A DNA stretch of 6,353 nucleotides from Arthrobacter sp. (GTDB lineage: Bacteria > Actinomycetota > Actinomycetes > Actinomycetales > Micrococcaceae), in NCBI GenBank assembly GCA_030147325.1, contig JASLAA010000207.1:1-6353 (forward strand), read 5' to 3'. Positions 1-5,991 of this stretch are shown here, one piece after another. The stretch's first letter is position 1. Each line of letters opens with the position of its first letter. Below the pieces are notes generated by a model, which was not told the DNA's origin, did no database searches, and saw only the letters and a list, made by a program, of their open reading frames with translations. The position numbers and the translations under genes are program-made.

Positions 1-111
1 TGGGGATCGATGTTCGCCATGTCCGTCGTGTCCCTCCTACCGGTCTTCCTGGTCTTCCTCTTCGGCCAGAAATACCTCGTCAAAGGCATCGCCACCACCG
101 GCGGCAAATAA
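1..111 (+). CDS. C-terminal end of a MalG-type ABC sugar permease (partial)
   Basis: Only the last 36 codons are present, ending at TAA 109-111; the start lies upstream of the window. The visible piece has a hydrophobic membrane segment (about residues 4-21, rich in V, L and F) followed by FGQKYLVKGIATTGGK. A tail of the form F-x-Q-[RK]-Y-[FL]-V-x-G-I-x-x-G is typical of the last helix and cytoplasmic end of MalG-like inner-membrane permeases of the CUT1 carbohydrate ABC family. The binding-protein gene begins 41 bases downstream on the same strand, which supports a transporter operon. Family assignment rests on the short tail plus this neighbour; the sugar cannot be told. Confidence 0.85.
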   Translation, partial: WGSMFAMSVVSLLPVFLVFLFGQKYLVKGIATTGGK

Positions 112-152
112 ACCACCGGACACAACCCACCACGCAGAAAGAAGCAATCCCG

Positions 153-1457
153 ATGAAGAAAATGTCACGCAGCGTCAGGATGGGCACCGCCGCCTCCCTG
201 GCCGTCGCCCTCGGACTCACCCTCAGTGCCTGTGGAAGTTCCAGCAACGAGCCGGCTGCTTCCACCGGCGACGGGGACCTCCGCTGGTCCTGGTGGGGAT
301 CGGACCCCCGCCACCAGGCCAACCAGAAGATCATCGAGCAGTACCAGACCGCCAACCCCGATGTGACCATCGCGGGCGAGTATTCCGACTTCAGCGGGTA
401 CTGGGACAAGCTCGCCACCACGACCGCCGGCCGCGACGCCCCGGACGTCATCACCATGGACGAGAAGTACCTGCAGGAATACGCCGGCCGCGGGGCCCTG
501 GCCGACCTCAAGGAGCTTCCGGGCCTGGACCTGTCCAAGTTCGACGAATCCGCCCTCGCTCTCGGGGAATACGAGGACGGCCTCTACGGACTGAGCACCG
601 GGCGCAACGCCTTCACCGTGATGATCAACGAGGACCTCTTCGCGAAGGCCGGGGTAGCCGTCCCCGACACCACCACGTGGACCTGGGACGACTACCACCG
701 GATCTCGAAGGAGGTCAGCGACAAGCTGGGCATGCCGGGCTCCGACTACGGCAACGCCCCCGACGCGAGCTTCCGCATCTGGCTCCGCCAGCACGGTGAG
801 TCCCTCTACAAGGAGGAGGAAGGCACTGTCGGATTCACCGAGGAAACGGCTACCTCCCACTTCGAGAACCTGCTCAAGGTCCGCGACGAAGCCGGCGGAG
901 CAAGTGCCGCACAGTGGACCGAGGATCAGTCCGGCACTTTCGAGGGCCAGAGCTTCCCGAACAACGAGATCGCCATGAGCTGGTACTGGTCGAACCAGCT
1001 CGGCGTCCTCCGCGAGACATCCGGCAGCAACATCACCATGCATCAGGCCCCATCGGAAACCGGTGACGCCGCCGACAACGGCATGTACTTCAAGGCCTCG
1101 ATGTACTGGTCCGTCTCCAGCCAGTCCGATGACCAGGAAGCCGCAGCCGACTTCGTCAACTACCTCGCCAACAACGAGGAAGCAGTGAAGGTGATGCTGG
1201 TGGACCGCGGCGTACCGGTGAACCCCGACATGGCTGCAGCGGTGAAGCCCGAACTGAAGGAATCCGACCAGACCGTCGTCGAGTTCCTCGACGAGATCGA
1301 GGACGACGTCGCCGAGTCTCCCAAGCCCTCACCGGTGGGAACCGCGGGCGTCCAGGACGTCATCATCCGCTATGACTCCGAGGTGCTGTTCGGCAATCTG
1401 ACTCCCGAGGAAGCGGCATCCCAGATGCTGAAGGAAATCGACGGCATGATCCAGTAG
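153..1457 (+). CDS. ABC transporter sugar-binding lipoprotein (SBP family 1, CUT1)
   Basis: This 434-residue protein is the extracellular solute-binding component of a carbohydrate ABC importer. It starts with a lipoprotein signal peptide: basic residues (MKKMSRSVR), a hydrophobic stretch at about 12-24, and the lipobox LSAC with the acylated Cys at residue 27. Mature features fit the family: the first beta strand LRWSWWGS (43-50), NQKIIEQYQTANPDV (57-71), the hinge-region AGRDAPDVITMD (92-103), and a C-terminal part with YWSVSSQS and AADFVNYLANNEEAV. Many aromatic residues (W45, W47, W48, W84, W278, W280, W319) suit sugar stacking. The length is normal. ATG 153 is preceded by a purine-rich AGAAAGAAG at 136-144, a reasonable ribosome-binding site; ATG 162 is a possible alternative. 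It follows the permease gene by 41 bases and is probably co-transcribed with it. It ends before a strong terminator. The ligand is unknown; an oligosaccharide is likely. Confidence 0.93.
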   Translation: MKKMSRSVRMGTAASLAVALGLTLSACGSSSNEPAASTGDGDLRWSWWGSDPRHQANQKIIEQYQTANPDVTIAGEYSDFSGYWDKLATTTAGRDAPDVITMDEKYLQEYAGRGALADLKELPGLDLSKFDESALALGEYEDGLYGLSTGRNAFTVMINEDLFAKAGVAVPDTTTWTWDDYHRISKEVSDKLGMPGSDYGNAPDASFRIWLRQHGESLYKEEEGTVGFTEETATSHFENLLKVRDEAGGASAAQWTEDQSGTFEGQSFPNNEIAMSWYWSNQLGVLRETSGSNITMHQAPSETGDAADNGMYFKASMYWSVSSQSDDQEAAADFVNYLANNEEAVKVMLVDRGVPVNPDMAAAVKPELKESDQTVVEFLDEIEDDVAESPKPSPVGTAGVQDVIIRYDSEVLFGNLTPEEAASQMLKEIDGMIQ

Positions 1458-1471
1458 TCGGCCCTCGATGA

Positions 1472-1511
1472 AAGGCTGGGTCCGGTACCCGTAGGTGCCG
1501 GACCCAGCCTT
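1472..1511. terminator. bidirectional intrinsic terminator between convergent genes
   Basis: AAGGCTGGGTCCGG (1472-1485) pairs exactly with CCGGACCCAGCCTT (1498-1511). Four more inner positions (1486-1489 with 1494-1497) also pair, one as G-U, leaving a CGTA loop. The total is an 18-bp stem with a tetraloop. The tracts after it are only moderately T-rich on either strand (TTACTTCTGTT on plus, TTTCATCG on minus). It lies 14 bases after the binding-protein stop and touches the stop codon of the convergent oxidoreductase, so it probably ends both transcripts. Confidence 0.85.
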
Positions 1512-2607
1512 ACTTCTGTTCCGGCGGTGCCCATCGTTGCCGCTCGGCGCTGAGCTTCTCGCCACTGTCCGCCGCCGCATGGATGAGCTGAGCAAGGTAG
1601 AGATCCTGGGACGCCTCAGCCAGGCTGTAGAGATCGGGACCGCCCTCGAGGTGCTCACTCATCCGCTCGAGGCAGTCGGCAACGGCCAGTTCGTCGTCGT
1701 TGAGGCGGGCGGGGAGGTGCCTGTTCGTGTAGACCCACTCGTCGCCGGCAACGAGCCCGCGGAGGAACTGCCCCTCCAGGTTGCCGCCCTCCCCCGCGCT
1801 GACCCGCTGGATCGCGGTGAACATCGGGGTGCGGAAGTCCTTCAGGTACCGGACTTCCGCATCCTTGATCTCGCCACGGTCTCCGCGGATGAGCAGCCGG
1901 TTCGCTCGGATCCAGGACCAGTACTGATCGGACGCGAAGTCATAAACCCCCAGTCGGTCGCCGAAATCGAGCCGTGCGGTGACCTGTCGGGCCGTCACGG
2001 ACCTCTCCGATTCCGGCTCACCGCCTCGGCTCGGCCCCTTCACCAGAGGATATTCGAAGGAATCAGCAGTGATGATCGGACTCTCGAAACCAGCGTTGAG
2101 CGCCTTCCGAAGGATGCTCACACCGTGATAGTCGTGGCACTGGGACACGAGGACCTGACTGACGGTCCCCAGCCTGCCCGAAGCCCCGATGCGCAGTTGC
2201 GCATTCAACAGGGGCGAGAGATGGTACTGCTCGGCGACCTGGATCACCGCACCACTGTCGACCAGATCGAGCAGGGGCAGCAACCCGGCGACATCGGGCG
2301 CGGGGGGAGTCTCCGCCAGCACCGGGAGGCCCAGCGCGGCCGCTTCGGCGATGAGGCCCGGCGCGGCCGGCTTGAGAACCGACACCACAGCGAATTCGGG
2401 AGCGGTCGAGGCGGCGAGTTCCGGAAGCGACCGGAACACCGGAACTCCCCAGGTGTCTCCGATCTCCCGGGCGGAACTGTCGCTCCTCGCCACGACCCCG
2501 CACACCTGGAACTTCTCCGGGAGGGCACGCGCGACCCGCTGGTAGAACAGGCTCCGCCATCCCGTACCGACGATTGCGAAGCGGATCTTTCCGTTACTGT
2601 CTGGCAC
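1510..2607 (-). CDS. Gfo/Idh/MocA family oxidoreductase with altered EKP motif
   Basis: This 365-residue protein belongs to the NAD(P)-dependent Gfo/Idh/MocA family, whose cytoplasmic enzymes oxidise or reduce sugars and polyols. The N-terminal Rossmann fold shows IRFAIVGTGWRS (8-19), with the dinucleotide loop G14-T-G16, followed by alternating strands to LPVLAETPPAP (94-104). The family's usual Glu-Lys-Pro motif is E99-T100-P101 here, so the conserved lysine is replaced by threonine. The C-terminal alpha/beta domain includes EQYH (126-129) and the polar cluster CHDYHGVS (157-164), candidate active-site residues. The length is typical. The start is GTG at 2605-2607, with GGAGG (complement of 2618-2622) ten bases upstream; no better start is visible. 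It converges on the binding-protein gene and is divergent from the esterase gene. The domain assignment is firm. The substrate, and whether the altered motif still supports redox chemistry, are open. Confidence 0.9.
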   Translation of the reverse strand: MPDSNGKIRFAIVGTGWRSLFYQRVARALPEKFQVCGVVARSDSSAREIGDTWGVPVFRSLPELAASTAPEFAVVSVLKPAAPGLIAEAAALGLPVLAETPPAPDVAGLLPLLDLVDSGAVIQVAEQYHLSPLLNAQLRIGASGRLGTVSQVLVSQCHDYHGVSILRKALNAGFESPIITADSFEYPLVKGPSRGGEPESERSVTARQVTARLDFGDRLGVYDFASDQYWSWIRANRLLIRGDRGEIKDAEVRYLKDFRTPMFTAIQRVSAGEGGNLEGQFLRGLVAGDEWVYTNRHLPARLNDDELAVADCLERMSEHLEGGPDLYSLAEASQDLYLAQLIHAAADSGEKLSAERQRWAPPEQK

Positions 2608-2646
2608 TTTCCTCGGGCCTCCGGTCTACAGGTTCTGCAAGAAGGC

Positions 2647-2661
2647 CAGAATACTGTTCTG
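2647..2661. promoter_or_regulatory. 15-bp palindrome, candidate operator in divergent promoter region
   Basis: CAGAATACTGTTCTG has perfect 5-bp outer arms (CAGAA/TTCTG) and six of seven symmetric pairs in all. It sits in the 113-base gap between the divergently transcribed oxidoreductase and esterase genes, in a locally AT-richer patch, as expected for a site bound by a dimeric regulator. TATTCT on the minus strand (complement of 2651-2656) could be a -10 element, but no convincing -35 is seen. It does not have the CG centre of LacI-type sites. Function is inferred only from symmetry and position. Confidence 0.35.
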
Positions 2662-2720
2662 CGGTGCAGCACAGCTGCGGGCCACCGTCGGCCGCGACCC
2701 GGTGGGCGTGGGGTACAGCG

Positions 2721-3842
2721 ATGAAGCACCGGTCGGCCGTCGCGGGCTACGAGGACTGGCCTGCCACCGCTGGTGGTCCGCGTCACCGCAGCAGCAACGC
2801 ACGGGCGGACCTTCTCGCCTCGATTCTCGGCGTGCCGGCCCAGCAGTCCGTGACCCCGGATTGGGCCGTCCGATCGGAGCAGACGCTCGACGGCGTCCGC
2901 CTCAAGGAAATGAGCTGGCAACTGCCGTTCGGGCCCCGCACAGTAGCCTGGTCCGCCGAGCCGGAGCACCACGACGGCGGCCTTCCCGGTGTGTTGTGGC
3001 TGCACTGTCACGCTGGCAACAAGTTCATCGGCGCGGAAAGACTCGTGGACCGCGGGGCCAGGACGGCGGGGTCCGTCAGATGCCTGCAGAACGATCTGTA
3101 CGGGGGCAGGGCACTGGCCAACGAACTCGCCCGCGCGGGCTTCGCCGTGGTCGTCCACGACCCTTTTGCCTGGGGAAGCCGGCGCTTCGATCTCGACCGG
3201 CCGCCCGCACGGACAGCAGAATGGCTCTCGGCCAAGCAGGCAGCATGGAAGGCGGAGGGCTTCCTTCCGGATATCGAAACCACCTACAACGCCGCCGCGG
3301 CGTTCCACGAGAACACCGTGGCGAAGACTGCCGGGATGCTGGGAACCAGTCTCGCGGGGATGGTGGCCCATGATGATCTGGCCGCACTCGCGGTCCTGCG
3401 GGACCTGCCGATCGTTGTTCCGACCCGGATCGGGACCGGCGGATTCTCCGGTGGTGGTGGAAGGGCCCTCGTTCTCGCCGCGCTCGCCCCCGACGTGAGT
3501 GCCTGTGTCGTCGCCTGCATGATGACCACGTTCCGGGCGCTCTTCCCCTCGTACCTCGAGCAACATTCGTGGCTCCTCAACACTCCCGGTCTGGCCAGCG
3601 CCTTCGAGTGGCCGGAATTGGCGACCCTGGCGGAGAACGCGAGATTCCTCGTGCAGTTCGCCGCGAATGACCCGCTCTTCCCGCCCCACGGCATGCGCGA
3701 GGCGGATGAACAGTTGCAGCACCTCTTCGAGCGCGACCGCGCACGGTACCAGGGCACGTGGCATCCGGCAGGGCACGCCTTCACGTCCGGGTTCCTCTCC
3801 GAAGCGATCTCCTTCCTCTCCCGAGAGCTGCAAGCACGGTGA
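2721..3842 (+). CDS. alpha/beta hydrolase, probable carbohydrate esterase
   Basis: This 373-residue protein has the layout of an alpha/beta-hydrolase fold of the dienelactone hydrolase / acetylxylan-esterase-like type. An N-terminal cap region (ARADLLASILGVP, about 28-40) is followed by the core strand LPGVLWLHCHAGNK (88-101), whose HCH probably lies near the oxyanion hole. Next come GRALANELARAGFAVVVHDPFAWGSRRF, then the nucleophile elbow GGFSGGGG with Ser243. The acid is probably Asp317 in AANDPLFP, and the catalytic His352 lies in PAGHAFTS. No signal peptide is visible, so it should be cytoplasmic and act on imported substrate. ATG 2721 is chosen because family-like sequence begins just after it; upstream in-frame sequence overlaps the divergent promoter and looks non-coding. 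The ribosome-binding site is weak (GTGGGG at 2708-2713). De-esterification of an acylated sugar is inferred from the context. It could instead be a lactonase or another hydrolase. Confidence 0.82.
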   Translation: MKHRSAVAGYEDWPATAGGPRHRSSNARADLLASILGVPAQQSVTPDWAVRSEQTLDGVRLKEMSWQLPFGPRTVAWSAEPEHHDGGLPGVLWLHCHAGNKFIGAERLVDRGARTAGSVRCLQNDLYGGRALANELARAGFAVVVHDPFAWGSRRFDLDRPPARTAEWLSAKQAAWKAEGFLPDIETTYNAAAAFHENTVAKTAGMLGTSLAGMVAHDDLAALAVLRDLPIVVPTRIGTGGFSGGGGRALVLAALAPDVSACVVACMMTTFRALFPSYLEQHSWLLNTPGLASAFEWPELATLAENARFLVQFAANDPLFPPHGMREADEQLQHLFERDRARYQGTWHPAGHAFTSGFLSEAISFLSRELQAR

Positions 3843-3851
3843 GGCCTGCAG

Positions 3852-3872
3852 CGTGCCGGCCGCCGCGGCACG
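3852..3872 (+). terminator. possible weak hairpin after the hydrolase gene
   Basis: CGTGCCG (3852-3858) pairs with CGGCACG (3866-3872), giving a 7-bp GC-rich stem with a 7-base loop, ten bases after the hydrolase stop codon. There is no T-tract after it, so it may be a leaky terminator, a transcript-end stabiliser, or chance in GC-rich DNA. Confidence 0.22.
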
Positions 3873-3899
3873 GACAGCGCGCGACGACTCCACGAAGCC

Positions 3900-3928
3900 C
3901 TGTGAGAAAACGCTTTCTCGCGTAATGT
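3900..3928 (+). promoter_or_regulatory. candidate promoter for the fusion gene
   Basis: TAATGT at 3923-3928 resembles a -10 element. CTGTGA at 3900-3905 is a poor -35 match (three of six) at a 17-base spacing. The proposed LacI-type operator lies between them, the usual arrangement for repression. The -10 is plausible and the -35 weak, so this rests partly on the operator's position. Confidence 0.35.
3904..3919. promoter_or_regulatory. LacI-family operator (CRE-like palindrome)
   Basis: GAGAAAACGCTTTCTC is a 16-bp palindrome with a central CG and seven of eight symmetric pairs matching. The core AGAAAACGCTTTCT fits the LacI/CcpA-type pattern WGAAARCGYTTTCW at every position. It lies 44 bases before the fusion gene's start codon and just before a possible -10. 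LacI-family repressors of sugar genes bind such sites and release on an inducer. Repression of the fusion gene and the overlapping M24 gene by a local LacI regulator, encoded outside the window, is an inference. Confidence 0.75.
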
Positions 3929-3943
3929 GTCAGGTAACCGATC

Positions 3944-3949
3944 AAGGAG
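3944..3949 (+). promoter_or_regulatory. ribosome-binding site for the fusion gene
   Basis: AAGGAG lies 14 bases before ATG 3964, with a second purine-rich AGGA at 3951-3954 nine bases before it. Together they favour ATG 3964 over the in-frame ATG at 3925, which would place this site inside the coding sequence and the start inside the proposed promoter. Confidence 0.6.
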
Positions 3950-3963
3950 CAGGAACGAAAACG

Positions 3964-5991
3964 ATGTTGGCTAACGGCAAGGTTCAGGACAGTAGCGCCC
4001 TGCAGGTCCAGGTGGAGGTATCAGCGCCCCGCATCGCCTTGGTAGGCGTCCATGGTTTCGGTGCACGGCACCTGGCAAATCTGCAGCGGCTGCAGCTCGA
4101 GGGGAGGGTCCTCCTCGTGGCTGTCGCCGACCCGAATCCGCCGGCGCCCGGCGCGCTGGATTCCTCGGTGGGAATCTTCGGCACCCTGGACGAGCTGGTG
4201 GCCGCCATTCCCGCTCCCGACGTCGTCATCATCGCCACTCCCATCCACACCCATGCCGCACTCGGGCTGGCGGCGCTCTCCGCGGGCGCGGACGTCTACC
4301 TGGAGAAGCCGGCCACAGCCTCACTCGAGCAGTACCGGCAGTTGCTCGACGCCGCCACGACAGCGGGCAGGGCAGTCCAGATCGGGTTCCAGAGCCTGGG
4401 CTCGCACGCTCTCCCGGCCATTTCGCGATTACTGCAGGACGGGACGATCGGGCGCCTCCGCGGCATCTCCGCCGCCGGCATGTGGGTACGGGACCTCGCC
4501 TACTTCGGAAGGTCCCGGTGGGCGGGCAAGCGCACACTGGACGGCATCGACGTCGTCGACGGGGTCACGACCAACTCCCTGGCCCATGCCGTTGCGACTG
4601 CATTGCGCATCGCCGGTGTGCAGGGTGCCGATGACGTCGCGACCGTCGAGACCGATCTCTACCACGCCCACGACATCGAGGGCGATGATACGAGCACGAT
4701 CCGTATCCGGACGACGCAGGGCGGCACTATTCTCTGCGCGTTCACGCTGTGCGCCGAACGCCAGTCCGAACCCTTCGTCACCCTGCACGGCACCGAGGGT
4801 GACGCCGTTTTCTACTACACCTCCGATGTCCTAGAGGTCACCACCGCTGCGGAGGTGCGCCGCGAGACCTTCGAGCGCACCGATCTCCTCGAGAACCTGC
4901 TCGACCACCGCTCGAGTGGCACTCCCCTGCTCAGCTCATTGGCCGACAGTGGAGCCTTCATGCGAGCCCTCGAGGCCATCCGGACGGCGGAACCGCCGGT
5001 GGGTATCGGCTCCGCCCACGTCACGTGGGCGGGTGACGACGGTGAAGCCCACCCGGTCATCGACGGCATCGAAGACCTGATCCGTAGGGCGACGAAGGCG
5101 CAGGCGACGTTCAGTGAGCTGGGGGCACCATGGGCCCGGCCCATCCCGCCCTCGGCCGTACTGGAGGTTGCCGGCAGCACTGTTGCCCAGCGGCAGTCCG
5201 GAGACCACGTCACGCCCCTCTCCTCACCCCGGCCCTACCTCCATCCGATCACCACCACGAGCGGGGTTGTCGTCACGGACCATCTGCCGCTGGACCATGT
5301 GTGGCATCTCGGTGCCGGCGTGGCCCTGCAGGACGTCGACGGGATCAACTTCTGGGGCGGGCGCACGTATCGCAGGGAAGCGCAGGGCTACGTGTGGAGG
5401 GAGGACCACGGCTCCATCAGGACCGCCGGCCTCACCCAGGACGCGGCGAAGCTCCAGGAGCAGCTCGAATGGGTGGGACCGGACGGCCGCGTGCTGCTCA
5501 CCGAGGACCGGCAGTGGACCGCCACGGGCCTGAGCAGCACGGCGTGGCAGTTGGATCTCGAGTTCACCCTCTCCCCTGCCGGCGCGCAGACGGTGGTCCT
5601 GGGCAGCCCGGGATCGAACGGCCGCCCGCAGGGAGGGTACGGAGGCTTCTTCTGGCGGCTACCTGCCTGCAGCGCGGCTTCCATCAGGACCGAACACGCC
5701 TCCGGCGAGGACAGCGTGCACGGGAGCACGGCGCCCTGGCTGGCATGGACCGCGGATTTCGAGGGTGGAAGCGCGACACTGGTCTTCTTCGCCGACCCTG
5801 AAACGACGGACCCCTGGTTCGTCCGCCATGAGGGCTACCCCGGCGTCGGACTGTCACTGGCATGGGATGCCGTGGTGGAGACCAGGGCCGAGCAGCCCCT
5901 GAGGCGTTCGGTCTCGGTGGTCGTGGCCGATGGTGCCCTCGACGACACCGAGGTCGCAGCCCTCGTCGGCGCCGTTGAGGGAGCGCGATGA
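3964..5991 (+). CDS. fusion: Gfo/Idh/MocA oxidoreductase + PmoA-like (DUF6807) domain
   Basis: This 675-residue protein has two recognisable parts. Residues about 22-380 are a canonical Gfo/Idh/MocA oxidoreductase. The Rossmann start RIALVGVHGFGARH (23-36) has glycines at 28, 31 and 33. VVIIATPIHTHA (87-98) follows, then the intact E114-K115-P116 motif, the strand QIGFQ, and the second-domain segment VTTNSLAH with N204 and H208 as likely active-site residues. Residues about 395-670 resemble the family named PmoA or DUF6807. Its landmarks are RPYLHPI (423-429), the His/Asp-rich DHLPLDHVWH (439-448), INFWGG (461-466), GGYGGFFWRLP (557-567) and DPWFVRHEGYPG (616-627). Despite the PmoA name, this is not the membrane methane monooxygenase subunit: the protein is soluble-looking, without signal peptide or membrane segments. 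Such domains occur near sugar oxidoreductases, so linked steps on one sugar are likely. The start at ATG 3964 is supported by AAGGAG upstream; a LacI-type operator precedes it. Its end overlaps the next gene. The domain calls come from motif memory. Confidence 0.85.
   Translation: MLANGKVQDSSALQVQVEVSAPRIALVGVHGFGARHLANLQRLQLEGRVLLVAVADPNPPAPGALDSSVGIFGTLDELVAAIPAPDVVIIATPIHTHAALGLAALSAGADVYLEKPATASLEQYRQLLDAATTAGRAVQIGFQSLGSHALPAISRLLQDGTIGRLRGISAAGMWVRDLAYFGRSRWAGKRTLDGIDVVDGVTTNSLAHAVATALRIAGVQGADDVATVETDLYHAHDIEGDDTSTIRIRTTQGGTILCAFTLCAERQSEPFVTLHGTEGDAVFYYTSDVLEVTTAAEVRRETFERTDLLENLLDHRSSGTPLLSSLADSGAFMRALEAIRTAEPPVGIGSAHVTWAGDDGEAHPVIDGIEDLIRRATKAQATFSELGAPWARPIPPSAVLEVAGSTVAQRQSGDHVTPLSSPRPYLHPITTTSGVVVTDHLPLDHVWHLGAGVALQDVDGINFWGGRTYRREAQGYVWREDHGSIRTAGLTQDAAKLQEQLEWVGPDGRVLLTEDRQWTATGLSSTAWQLDLEFTLSPAGAQTVVLGSPGSNGRPQGGYGGFFWRLPACSAASIRTEHASGEDSVHGSTAPWLAWTADFEGGSATLVFFADPETTDPWFVRHEGYPGVGLSLAWDAVVETRAEQPLRRSVSVVVADGALDDTEVAALVGAVEGAR

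Noticed and set aside
165..1043. Minus-strand open frame of 292 codons opposite the binding-protein gene
   Set aside because: Its Gly/Val/Ala-rich translation is a codon-bias shadow of a well-supported lipoprotein gene.
2574..2720. In-frame upstream extension of the hydrolase by 49 codons
   Set aside because: It would overlap the start of the divergent oxidoreductase and its ribosome-binding site. The translated extension is not family-like, so ATG 2721 is preferred although its ribosome-binding site is weak.
1495..2724. Long plus-strand open frame of 409 codons
   Set aside because: It is antisense to the Gfo/Idh/MocA gene at 1510-2607. Its translation is low-complexity Arg/Glu/Pro-rich without family motifs, while the minus-strand frame has a clear Rossmann fold. 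Long antisense frames are expected in GC-rich DNA.
2244..3893. Long minus-strand open frame of 549 codons
   Set aside because: It overlaps both the hydrolase gene (antisense) and the 5' part of the minus-strand oxidoreductase in another frame. The translation lacks recognisable domains, and no start signal stands out.
3667..3963. In-frame upstream extension of the fusion protein by 99 codons
   Set aside because: It would overlap the hydrolase's catalytic C-terminus and run through the operator and ribosome-binding site. The extra residues are Ser/Arg/Thr-rich with no domain, and AAGGAG supports ATG 3964.
5130..5801. Plus-strand open frame of 223 codons inside the fusion gene
   Set aside because: It is an out-of-frame Arg/Gly-rich shadow of the PmoA-like domain, with no independent start signal.
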